Source: Bacillus sp. Marseille-P3661 (GTDB lineage Bacteria; Bacillota; Bacilli; Bacillales; Bacillaceae_J). Taken from it: a stretch of 64,000 nucleotides of DNA. A program made the position numbers and the translations under genes. Location: assembly GCF_900240995.1 (NCBI RefSeq), contig NZ_LT965953.1, forward strand, positions 455,303 through 519,302, read 5' to 3'. Below the pieces are notes generated by a model. That model saw only the letters and a program-made list of their open reading frames with translations, made no database searches and was not told where the DNA came from. Position 1 is the stretch's first letter; each line of letters opens with the position of its first letter. This document shows positions 44,507-52,096 of this stretch, piece after piece.

Positions 44507-46198
44507 TTGATTAAAGGAATGCAAGCATCAAAAGAAAGGCTGCACTTAATATATGCTGTACTATTAATTATTGTATATCTATCACCCTTGTATATATTAG
44601 GAGAGAACGCCCATATTCGGGACCACGATAATTTGGATTCGAATATTGCTTGGTATAAGGTTCTAGTTAACAGTGGAGAATTATTTGGAGGTTTAGATGC
44701 AACTGTTCAACAGATCATCAATGGCCAATTATCGAGAGGTGCTTATGGTTCTGAATATACGGGGATTGTTTGGCTGCATGTATGGTTTCCATCGATGCTG
44801 GCTTATGCAATAAGTCAAACAATTACCCGAGTATTTGCATTTTTAGGAATGTATTTATTATTAAGGGATCATTTTATAAAAGATAACAGCGCCTACTTTA
44901 TTCGAATTGGAGTAGCATTAGCCTTTGCGCTTACCCCATTTTGGCCGTCAGGGATGTTAAGTACACTTGGACATCCTCTTGCTTTATGGGCATTTTTGAA
45001 CATCAGGGCAAGGAATCATTCATGGAAAGACTGGTTAACATTAGGATTGTTGCCCATCTATTCAAGCATTGTTCTTGGCTTCGTCTTTTTCCTTGTTATG
45101 GTAAGTATCTTATGGATTCGTGATATTATAGTCAAACGGGATATAAACCTAGTGTTTCTAGGTAGTATTATTTTTATGACCGCCGTCTTTTTTGTGGTCG
45201 ACTATCGCTTGTTTTATTCTTTAATTATTCCGCATGAGCCTACCCAGCGAAGTGAATTTATTTCATCAAGGCACGAGTTTTGGCGTTCGCTGCGTCTTAC
45301 ATTTAAAAATTATGTTCTCGGGCATCATCATGTTATGACTGTACATACGTTTGTCATTTTGCCGCTATCCTTTGTAGCGCTTTGGATTGTATTATGGACC
45401 AAACGTTGGAGGAGACATAGAATTTTTATTAGTTTAATGCTGATCAACTTAGTTCTATCTGCATGGTACGCTTTTTGGTTTAATAAAATATGGATTCCAG
45501 TCAAGGAAACATTCGATATTGCGGTTACATTCAATTTTGCACGCTTTCACTTTTTAAGACCGCTTGTAATTTATTTAATTTTTGCATTGTCTTGTTTAAT
45601 CCTTTGGCATCATAGACATAGATGGCATCGATTAGTAAAAGGATTGATAATTGCCCAGGTTGTCATTCTTTTTCTGTGCAATGAGGAATTTGTTTTTCGA
45701 GTGTTAGGGACGCCATCCTTTAAAGAATATTATGCAACAGAACAGTTTACAGAAATACGGGACTATATCAATCTGCCGCAGCATTCCTATCGGGTTGCAA
45801 GTATTGGACTTCATCCTGCCATCGCCCAATATAATGGCTTTTTCACAATCGATACATATAATAATTTTTATCCACTTTCATACAAGTATAAATTTCGAAA
45901 AATTATTGAAAAAGAATTAGCTAAAAATCACCAACTTCAGGAATATTTTGATGAATGGGGAAGCCGCTGCTATATATTTGTTGATGAGCTCGGTAAAAAA
46001 TATGACTTCAGAAAAGACTCGAACAAAGTTATTAAAAATTTGCAATTAAATACAAATGTATTTAAACAAATGGGAGGAAAGTTTATAATTTCTTCTGTAC
46101 CAATTGAAAATGCGCAATCAAACAACCTACTGTTATTGAAAGCCTTTGAACATGGAGACTCAGCGTGGAAAATTTATTTATATCAAGTCGCTGCTTAA
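44507..46198 (+). CDS. Large multi-spanning membrane protein, DUF6044/YkoS-like
   Basis: The 563-residue protein has about ten to twelve membrane helices in its first 400 residues and a soluble C-terminal part (about 415-563: YYATEQFTEIRDYINLPQHS, YNGFFTIDTYNNFYPL). The first loop has NAHIRDHDNLDSNIAWYKVL, an acidic luminal-type loop as in GT-C glycosyltransferases. I recall a similar plan in B. subtilis YkoS (DUF6044), whose role is not known. The start is TTG at 44507, after AAAGATAGGGGTTTAAAC, a moderate site. The partner upstream is an alkaline-phosphatase-like enzyme, so envelope polymer work is likely but unproved. Confidence 0.72.
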   Translation: MIKGMQASKERLHLIYAVLLIIVYLSPLYILGENAHIRDHDNLDSNIAWYKVLVNSGELFGGLDATVQQIINGQLSRGAYGSEYTGIVWLHVWFPSMLAYAISQTITRVFAFLGMYLLLRDHFIKDNSAYFIRIGVALAFALTPFWPSGMLSTLGHPLALWAFLNIRARNHSWKDWLTLGLLPIYSSIVLGFVFFLVMVSILWIRDIIVKRDINLVFLGSIIFMTAVFFVVDYRLFYSLIIPHEPTQRSEFISSRHEFWRSLRLTFKNYVLGHHHVMTVHTFVILPLSFVALWIVLWTKRWRRHRIFISLMLINLVLSAWYAFWFNKIWIPVKETFDIAVTFNFARFHFLRPLVIYLIFALSCLILWHHRHRWHRLVKGLIIAQVVILFLCNEEFVFRVLGTPSFKEYYATEQFTEIRDYINLPQHSYRVASIGLHPAIAQYNGFFTIDTYNNFYPLSYKYKFRKIIEKELAKNHQLQEYFDEWGSRCYIFVDELGKKYDFRKDSNKVIKNLQLNTNVFKQMGGKFIISSVPIENAQSNNLLLLKAFEHGDSAWKIYLYQVAA

Positions 46199-46230
46199 AA
46201 ATTTAATAAGTGAGTTTTCTATTTTATTAC

Positions 46231-46262
46231 ATAGGAGTGATTAATATTACTTAATCACTCCT
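46231..46262. terminator. Bidirectional hairpin between converging genes
   Basis: AGGAGTGATTAA and TTAATCACTCCT form a 12-bp perfect stem with a 6-nt loop. It lies between the membrane protein gene and the 48-aa gene on the minus strand, whose stop codon is inside the stem. T-tracts are weak on both sides. Confidence 0.65.
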
Positions 46263-46401
46263 TAGCATTGTCTTTAATAAGTTTTAATGACTCAACTAAT
46301 CCTGGAAGTTTGTCGTAGTTTTCAATTTCTTTATTTTGGAGGATCTTATTAATTCGATCTTGCAAAAGTTTTTCGACTCCTTTAACTAATTTTTTTTTCA
46401 T
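46255..46401 (-). CDS. Small hypothetical protein, 48 aa
   Basis: On the minus strand ATG at 46401 follows AGGAGGAATTAGTTG and encodes MKKKLVKGVEKLLQDRINKI... ending LIKDNAKE. The peptide is basic at the start, fully helical and amphipathic, with no membrane helix or Cys. The strong ribosome site and the hairpin at its end support a real gene. The long structured region upstream (46446-46650) could be its leader. I do not recognise the family. Confidence 0.6.
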   Translation of the reverse strand: MKKKLVKGVEKLLQDRINKILQNKEIENYDKLPGLVESLKLIKDNAKE

Positions 46402-46445
46402 CAACTAATTCCTCCTAAAAATTAAGTTTGATTATAATATGGTTT

Positions 46446-46650
46446 GCCCACTTAAAGAGTTCCAGTATGGGCTTAATCTAGTACTGGGTGGTTTCTTACT
46501 AGATAACCCCAGGAAAGGGTCCAAGTTATGCAACTTCTGTCGAAAATAGGACCACCGGCTCCTACCTTATTACTAAAAGTATTCATTAGTGTCTAAAATC
46601 CTACATAACAATTGAACCATTAGGGTTCCTGATGCCTAAGGTTTCCTATT
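46446..46650. other. Structured intergenic region with alternative pairings (candidate leader RNA)
   Basis: Several inverted repeats follow in order: GCCCA/TGGGC (46446-46472), ATCTAGTA/TACTAGAT (46476-46504, 8 bp perfect), GGTCC/GGACC (46518-46553) around AAGTT/AACTT, and GAACC/GGTTC (about 46613-46627). GGACCACC at 46549-46556 can pair either with GGTCC at 46518-46522 or with GGTGGT at 46487-46492, in the loop of the second hairpin. These overlap, so they are mutually exclusive. The region could be the leader of the LPDTA/sortase operon (plus) or of the 48-aa gene (minus). It matches no riboswitch class I know. Confidence 0.4.
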
Positions 46651-46744
46651 ACTGAATTCTCAATTGCAGAAAGGACAAACAATCTCCGACAATTATTTTC
46701 ATAAAGTATAAGTGTGAATATGAAAATGTGAGGAGGGGAAATTT

Positions 46745-47629
46745 TTGACTAAATCTAAATTTGTATTCGTACTCACATCATTAACATTAATTTTTAGTAT
46801 AATCGGGAGTTTTCTTTTTCAGGATAATGTAGTTGCAAAGAATACTAGTGTACATGTTCATGTTAAAGGAGATACAGCTAACATTTCATCTGTTTCGATT
46901 GAACATCTTGACTCAACGATTGTACTTGAAACAAAGAATAAGAAACTATACAGTATTAAAAAGCCAGCCGACATTGTAAAACCGGATATTTCAAAAATTA
47001 TTGTTACTTTTAACGATGGTTCAACACATGTGTATAGTCCTGCTATTAATTATGCCGGTGTCGAAGGGAATGGAACGATCAATTATTGGATCGAAGTAGC
47101 AGATAAAGTTGACCAGAGCGTTACGAAAGCTAAATCTATAAAACAAGAAATAGATAAGGATAGTGTAAAAGCAAAGAAAACTAATGAAATTAAGAAGGAT
47201 AAATCCAATGGAAATAAAACAACAATAGAAGTAGAGAAAAATAGAACAACAACTGCTGTTAAAGATAATTCTCAATCAACTACCAACATAACTACTAAAA
47301 TAGAAACGAAAGAGGAGAATAAGTCGACAATAACAGCAGGCGTAGCAACAAGTTCAACTGCGAAAACAAGCGATTCTCAAGGATTAGTTCAGGTCAATGA
47401 CAGTCAAAGTACAAGCAAAGATTCCGTAAATGATGAAACTATAGGTATTCATAATGCTAGCTCGAAAGTTGAACAAACTGAAACCAACGAAAACAATAGT
47501 CCAACAGCTACAATTAGCGGCGGTGAACTACCAGATACAGCAAGCGTTTGGTATAACTTATTAGTAATTGGCGGTATTTTGTTGATAGTCTCTATACTAG
47601 TGATTTTAAAACTGAAACTTTCAAGGTAA
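46745..47629 (+). CDS. Surface protein with LPDTA class D sorting signal
   Basis: The 294-residue protein has a signal peptide (hydrophobic 5-25, cut near VVAKNTS), a compact N-terminal domain to about residue 125 (VHVKGDTANISSVSIEHLD, VKPDISKIIVTFNDGSTHVYSP), a Lys/Thr/Ser/Asn-rich spacer, and a C-terminal signal of LPDTA, a hydrophobic helix and a KLKLSR tail. LPDTA/LPDTS-type motifs are used by class D sortases, and such a sortase is encoded 16 nt downstream. The start is TTG after GAGGAGGGGAAATTT. The N-terminal domain is not a family I know. Confidence 0.87.
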   Translation: MTKSKFVFVLTSLTLIFSIIGSFLFQDNVVAKNTSVHVHVKGDTANISSVSIEHLDSTIVLETKNKKLYSIKKPADIVKPDISKIIVTFNDGSTHVYSPAINYAGVEGNGTINYWIEVADKVDQSVTKAKSIKQEIDKDSVKAKKTNEIKKDKSNGNKTTIEVEKNRTTTAVKDNSQSTTNITTKIETKEENKSTITAGVATSSTAKTSDSQGLVQVNDSQSTSKDSVNDETIGIHNASSKVEQTETNENNSPTATISGGELPDTASVWYNLLVIGGILLIVSILVILKLKLSR

Positions 47630-47645
47630 GAGTATAGGTGCATAT

Positions 47646-48263
47646 ATGAAAAAAATAATGATTGTTTTATGTAGTGTCTTGTGTTTCTTATCTTTGTCTT
47701 TAATATTTTTTTCGATTACACAAATTTTTTTATCAGACCAAAAAATAGAGCATTCACTTAAAGAGTGGAATGAAAAAGTTGCAAGTATATCAATAATACC
47801 CTCTCATGCTAGTGCCGCAGGCGTTGATGATGAGAGGGAAAATAATGCGATACAATCTAACACGCCAAAACAAGGCGAGGTTGTAGGCAAAATAATCTTC
47901 CCAAAATTATCAGAAGAATTTCCAATCATTGAAGGTACAAATGAAGAACAATTATCCCGTGGTGTTGGGCATTATATTGGAAGTGTCTTACCAGGAATGA
48001 AGGATAATTCTGTATTAGCTGGACATCGTGATGGAGTTTTTCAAAATCTAAACCAATTGAATAATGGAGATTTGATAAAAGTAGAGACAATTACTGGAGT
48101 TTATACCTATAAGATTAGTAAACAACAAATAGTCGATGAAAATGATCGAACAATAATTGTGCCAACAAACGAAGCCACGCTTACACTCGTGACCTGTTAT
48201 CCCTTCAATTTTATCGGGCCAGCTCCTAAACGATATATCATAACGGCTCATTTAACAGAGTAA
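47646..48263 (+). CDS. Class D sortase
   Basis: The 205-residue membrane-anchored transpeptidase (helix at about 5-28) joins sorting-signal proteins to peptidoglycan. Catalytic residues lie in LAGHRDGVFQNL (His), TLVTCYPFNFIGPAPKRYI (Cys and Arg), giving the TLxTC motif of class D (B. subtilis YhcS type). VVGKIIFPKL and FPIIEGTNEEQLSRGVGH are also typical. It forms a two-gene operon with its probable substrate at 46745-47629. A strong terminator follows. It is the only sortase in the window. Confidence 0.93.
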   Translation: MKKIMIVLCSVLCFLSLSLIFFSITQIFLSDQKIEHSLKEWNEKVASISIIPSHASAAGVDDERENNAIQSNTPKQGEVVGKIIFPKLSEEFPIIEGTNEEQLSRGVGHYIGSVLPGMKDNSVLAGHRDGVFQNLNQLNNGDLIKVETITGVYTYKISKQQIVDENDRTIIVPTNEATLTLVTCYPFNFIGPAPKRYIITAHLTE

Positions 48264-48308
48264 TACCTAAAGAATTTTTTGTTCAAATAGATGCATTGAT
48301 TCCAATAA

Positions 48309-48352
48309 TAAAGCGCTTGATTATTGTCGAAAGAAATGATCAAGCGCTTTAC
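48309..48352 (+). terminator. Terminator of the sortase operon
   Basis: AAAGCGCTTGAT and ATCAAGCGCTTT form a 12-bp stem around a 19-nt loop, 46 nt after the stop. Confidence 0.8.
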
Positions 48353-48457
48353 ATCATGTATATCAATATTAATTAATATACTGTTAGCGAACATTATTTT
48401 TTAAACAAGAATAGGTAATTAAGGAAAAGGGAATATTTAAGTAGAAGGAGGAGGGCT

Positions 48458-49468
48458 ATGGATAAAGAAAGCATCAAATTAACAGCACCAGAAATATCGA
48501 GTCTTTGGACGCAATATTTGTTTGATTCAATGTCAATTTGCTTTATAAAATATGTACTCGAACATATTGAAGATCACGAAATCAAAGACATATACATAAA
48601 AGCTTTAGGCTATTCAGAGCGACATATTCAACAAATTAAGGATTTCTTTATGGGTGAAAACTTTCCTATTCCATATGGCTTTTCTGACCAAGATGTGAAT
48701 ATAAAAGCACCGCGTCTTTTTCAGGATCCTTTTTACTTGTACTATATGTATATTATGTCATTACAAGGAATTACCGCCTATGCACTATCACTTAGTACAT
48801 CAATTCGCTCGGATTTAAGAAAATATTACATAACATGTAATGCTGAAGTTACGAATCTATTTGAAAAAACAATGGAAACGTTATTGTCAAAGGGTCTGTT
48901 TTCACGGCCCCCAGTCCTCACGCCCCCTACTTCTGCAGAATTTGTAAAACACCAAAGTTTTCTAACAGGATGGTTTGGACAACGGCGTCCATTAACAGCT
49001 ATGGAAATTGGCGATATAACTTTTAATATGAATAAAATGCATCTACATGTAGCTTTGAAGGTTGGCTTTAGTCAGGTTGCTGAATCGGATAAGATACGTA
49101 AATATATAAATAGAGGAATTGAGATTTCGAATAAACATCTCGAGAACTTTGATGATATATTCCGTGAAGAAAAGCTTAATTCCCCAATGTCATGGCAATC
49201 ACAAGTTACCAATTCAACTACATCACCTTTCTCTGATAAGTTACTGATGTATCAAGTACAATTGTCAACGCAAATTGCTGTCGCCTTTTATGGCACTGCT
49301 TTAAGTGTTACGTCAAGAAGAGACCTTGCTTTTAAATATGTGACACTTACTGCTGAACTTGCAAAATATGCTGAAGATGGAGCAAATCTTATGATCGATA
49401 TGGGATGGTTAGAAGAGCCGCCAAAAGCAAGTGATCGCCGAGAATTGACAAAACAAAATAAGGGCTAG
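48458..49468 (+). CDS. DUF3231 family protein (paralogue 3)
   Basis: The 336-residue duplicated helical protein is the third DUF3231 member of the window. It starts MDKESIKLTAPEISSLWTQY, has the turn FPIPYGFSDQDVNIKAPRLF in the first half and PLTAMEIGDITFNMN and FSDKLLMYQ in the second, and ends GWLEEPPKASDRREL. It resembles paralogue 1 more than paralogue 2 in the C-terminal block. The ATG follows AGAAGGAGGAGGGCT, one of the strongest ribosome sites here. The gene is monocistronic and ends at a bidirectional terminator shared with the next gene. Confidence 0.88.
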   Translation: MDKESIKLTAPEISSLWTQYLFDSMSICFIKYVLEHIEDHEIKDIYIKALGYSERHIQQIKDFFMGENFPIPYGFSDQDVNIKAPRLFQDPFYLYYMYIMSLQGITAYALSLSTSIRSDLRKYYITCNAEVTNLFEKTMETLLSKGLFSRPPVLTPPTSAEFVKHQSFLTGWFGQRRPLTAMEIGDITFNMNKMHLHVALKVGFSQVAESDKIRKYINRGIEISNKHLENFDDIFREEKLNSPMSWQSQVTNSTTSPFSDKLLMYQVQLSTQIAVAFYGTALSVTSRRDLAFKYVTLTAELAKYAEDGANLMIDMGWLEEPPKASDRRELTKQNKG

Positions 49469-49474
49469 TAAATG

Positions 49475-49524
49475 AAAAAAAACAAAGGTGCTTTCCTTAA
49501 GAAGGTAAAGAACCTTTGTTTTTA
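49475..49524. terminator. Bidirectional terminator between DUF3231 paralogue 3 and the aminoacyltransferase gene
   Basis: AACAAAGGT and ACCTTTGTT enclose an inner CTTTCCTTAAGAAGGTAAAG inverted repeat and are flanked by A8 on the left and TTTTTAG on the right, suited to both directions. Confidence 0.85.
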
Positions 49525-50564
49525 GTAGTTTGTTTACTATTAATCAGCAGAAGTAATTGTAAAAAAGTAATCGGCAATAGAGTTCTTTTGTATGCTAAAT
49601 ACTTAGGCTCCCAGTTCGATGTAAATTTATTTTTAAACTTTTTAAGGCCTTTAAAATTATACAATGTATTGCCGTAGAGATAGGCCAAGCGAATAAGTTT
49701 TTCACTTGTAAATGAATGCTTGCAATTCCCGACATTTGCAAGTGGGGTCATCCCTAAGCTACAGGTATGATAACCGTTATCTTTTGCCCATTTAAAGATA
49801 TGAATAAATAAGACATCCATTGTTCCATGAGGACTTTCTGAGGACTTTCTCATCAGGTCAATGCTAATTGTATTTTTGTAATCTGTTGCTAATGTTGCAA
49901 AGGCAATTACGTTCCCGTCGGGGTCATGTAAAAGTGCTATAGGGAATCGGGATACATATTGTTTACTAAAAGATACGACTGAAAATCCTTTCTCCTTCTG
50001 TTCTCCTAACCATGAATCGGAGATAAGTTTTAACACGGAAAGTAACTCTTTCGAATAAGGTGGATGTAATACGCTGAATTTATATGAATTACGAGCAAAT
50101 TTATTAAATCTGGTCCGCAATTTTGCTCCTTGTTTGCCTTCTAAAGAAAATTGGTTTAGATCAACTAACCCTTCTTCCCCTAACTTGACGAATCTATAAC
50201 CTGAATCATGATAATATTGCATATAACGTGGGCTAATTTGATAGAAAACAGGTTTAAGTCCCTTGCTTTTACTGAATTCAAAAAATTCCTTTATAGAATC
50301 TTTTATTTTAGTTTCTTCCCCAATTGGATCACCTAATACAACTAATTTATTTGCAATTCGTTTATAAACTAGAAAAACATCTCGTTGTTTTGTCCAAAAA
50401 ATTTCTTTATCCCGTAAGAAGATGAGATGTGATACATGATTTCCACTTTTTTCTTTTAATAGAGAAATTAATTGGTCAAAATGAAGGTCAAAATCACATG
50501 TGGAAGATTCTCTCATCACCTTTTGTTTCTTTATAAAGGAATTAATTATTTTGATATCATACAT
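49497..50564 (-). CDS. MprF C-terminal-like aminoacyltransferase (DUF2156), no flippase part
   Basis: The 355-residue protein matches the tRNA-dependent phosphatidylglycerol aminoacyltransferase domain: VYKRIANKLVVLGDPIGEE, GLKPVFYQISPRYMQYYHDSGYRFVKLGEEGLVDL, ARNSYKFSVLHPPYS, ISDSWLGEQKEKGFSV and CSLGMTPLANVG. Full MprF proteins are about 850 residues with 14 membrane helices; here only this domain is present, with a hydrophobic stretch near the end (PITFLQLLLLI). It may modify lipids or peptidoglycan precursors or another acceptor. The start on the minus strand follows CAGGAGGAAAACTTC. It is monocistronic. Confidence 0.85.
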   Translation of the reverse strand: MYDIKIINSFIKKQKVMRESSTCDFDLHFDQLISLLKEKSGNHVSHLIFLRDKEIFWTKQRDVFLVYKRIANKLVVLGDPIGEETKIKDSIKEFFEFSKSKGLKPVFYQISPRYMQYYHDSGYRFVKLGEEGLVDLNQFSLEGKQGAKLRTRFNKFARNSYKFSVLHPPYSKELLSVLKLISDSWLGEQKEKGFSVVSFSKQYVSRFPIALLHDPDGNVIAFATLATDYKNTISIDLMRKSSESPHGTMDVLFIHIFKWAKDNGYHTCSLGMTPLANVGNCKHSFTSEKLIRLAYLYGNTLYNFKGLKKFKNKFTSNWEPKYLAYKRTLLPITFLQLLLLINSKQTTKNKGSLPS

Positions 50565-50713
50565 GAAGTTTTCCTCCTGATAAAAATAACCTATTAAATA
50601 ATAACATATAGAAGGATAATAGAAAGAAGAATTTTATTACAGTTGAAGTGGATTCATTTCGTGTCTTTGGACCACGGTATTATTAGCAAGAATACCGATT
50701 AATAAGCGAAAGA

Positions 50714-50965
50714 TTGGTGGAAATTGGGCAGGCTTGCTTCGAAATACTATTGATGAGGGAAGGGCAAACTCAACCTGAAAGAGGAAATCCGGCGGGTATG
50801 ATTGGTAATTTAGATGAAGAAACAATGGTAAAAGTACAAGCTATTATGGAACAAGAAAGAGCAGGGACTATAACTAAAGAACAAGCTCAAGAACAAATGG
50901 CTGAACTTGGATTGGAGTTACCTGTAAGAGGTTCTAGACCATCAGAAGAAAGTAAGCCCAATTAA
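50714..50965 (+). CDS. Small hypothetical protein or gene remnant, about 83 aa
   Basis: The frame opens with TTG at 50714 or GTG at 50717 and encodes a first part of odd composition and a well-formed second part (DEETMVKVQAIMEQERAGTITKEQAQEQMAELGLELP). That pattern is common in the C-terminal half of small secreted bacillar proteins. No signal peptide or good ribosome site is seen, and a stop (50684-50686) lies just before. It may be the 3' remnant of a longer gene. Nothing else is recognised between 50565 and 51053. Confidence 0.35.
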   Translation: MVEIGQACFEILLMREGQTQPERGNPAGMIGNLDEETMVKVQAIMEQERAGTITKEQAQEQMAELGLELPVRGSRPSEESKPN

Positions 50966-51053
50966 TTGATTCAAACCAACAAAGGTAATCAAAAGTGCGA
51001 AGGCTTAGCAAAAATGCTAAAATATAGTTAAGATTTGGAAAGGATGGTGTATC

Positions 51054-51287
51054 GTGAAGCAGATTGACTTCTCTGATTTAAATGTATGGATTCAATCAAA
51101 AAAGCCTGAAGTAGAACGTCGATTACTTCAAGAAAAAGCTAACCATCGTAATTTTCGAACAAGACCCAGGGATCCTGATGAAATAAAAATCTTAGATATT
51201 TTGTGTAAAAAGAAATGGGAAAAAGCAGAGCAAGAGGGGAAAATAAAATATCTATCAGATCGAGTGTGGTACTATGAGCTTGATTGA
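51054..51287 (+). CDS. Small protein paired with a nucleotidyltransferase, 77 aa
   Basis: The GTG at 51054 follows AAAGGATGGTGTATC. The 77-residue product is charged and helical (DLNVWIQSKKPEVERRLLQEKA, DEIKILDILCKKKWEKAEQEGK) and ends in WYYELD. The last 14 nt overlap the nucleotidyltransferase gene. Its length and the overlap recall the smaller partner of a toxin-antitoxin or regulated NTase pair, but I know no family for it. Confidence 0.7.
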   Translation: MKQIDFSDLNVWIQSKKPEVERRLLQEKANHRNFRTRPRDPDEIKILDILCKKKWEKAEQEGKIKYLSDRVWYYELD

Positions 51288-51831
51288 AAAGGCGAAGGAA
51301 CAATTACAACAACTTCAGTCTAGAAATCAATTTGAAAAGATGTTAAAAGTAACAGCCATTTTAACATATTTATTAGAAGAAAGACGATTACGTCCTATTG
51401 TGGTAGGAGGATTAGCTGTTGAAATCTATACTCGAAGTGATTATACGACAACAGATATCGACTTAATCCTAAGTGATCGAGAGGTTGCTAACGCACTATT
51501 GTTAGAATTGGGTTTCACGAAGGTAGGAAGACATTGGTATCATGAGGACTTGTCGGTAAGTATCGAAATTCCTAATGATATTTTAAGAGATGCAGATGAA
51601 GAAAGGGTTATTGAGCTTTCTCTTGAAAAAGATTTAAAGGTGTACGTTATAGCAATCGAAGATATTATTCTTAATCGACTTCGAGCATGTGTTCATTGGA
51701 AATCCTCTTCAGATTGTGAATGGGGAAAACGGATGTTACTGCTTCATCGCGAGCGTTTGGATATCCCATATATGTTTAAACAAGCAAAAGTAGATTTAAC
51801 TATTAATATTTTAAATGAATGGATTAAATAA
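51274..51831 (+). CDS. Nucleotidyltransferase-fold protein (DUF6036/AbiEii-like)
   Basis: The 185-residue protein has the polymerase-beta-type NTase core: VVGGLAVEIYTRSDYTTTDIDLIL (GG helix followed by the DxD metal pair, about residues 48-70), LLLELGFTKVGRHWYH, SIEIPNDIL and VYVIAIEDIILNRLRACVHW. This form is seen in DUF6036 and AbiEii-like proteins that modify tRNA or nucleotides in toxin-antitoxin or abortive-infection pairs. The catalytic residues appear complete. It starts inside the 77-aa gene (14-nt overlap). Function as a toxin is inference only. Confidence 0.8.
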   Translation: MSLIEKAKEQLQQLQSRNQFEKMLKVTAILTYLLEERRLRPIVVGGLAVEIYTRSDYTTTDIDLILSDREVANALLLELGFTKVGRHWYHEDLSVSIEIPNDILRDADEERVIELSLEKDLKVYVIAIEDIILNRLRACVHWKSSSDCEWGKRMLLLHRERLDIPYMFKQAKVDLTINILNEWIK

Positions 51832-51926
51832 CTAATATTTCTCATTACCATTTTGTTTTATTATCTTTTGCTAGAAACAAGTAGATGTCATTAATAGGAA
51901 CTTTTACGAGTTACAATCGAAACGGA

Positions 51927-51967
51927 AACGCTCAATCCCTAAAAACTGGGATTGGGCGTTTTTTTTA
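51927..51967 (+). terminator. Terminator of the nucleotidyltransferase pair
   Basis: AACGCTCAATCCC and GGGATTGGGCGTT form a 13-bp stem (one mismatch or G-U pair) with an 8-nt loop, followed by TTTTTTT. Confidence 0.9.
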
Positions 51968-52096
51968 TAAAGCTAGTTTCCTGAGGTTTGTAAAGTAGCC
52001 CTAATATTTACTTAGCAATTATTTACATTAGATTAATATGGAATTAAAAATCGTTATTTATGATAGACATATCAAATAAATGAAAGGGGACACTGA

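Noticed and set aside
46446-46650. Known riboswitch (cobalamin, c-di-GMP, SAM, T-box) before the sortase operon
   Set aside because: I compared the conserved cores I know and none is present; kept only as an unassigned structured region.
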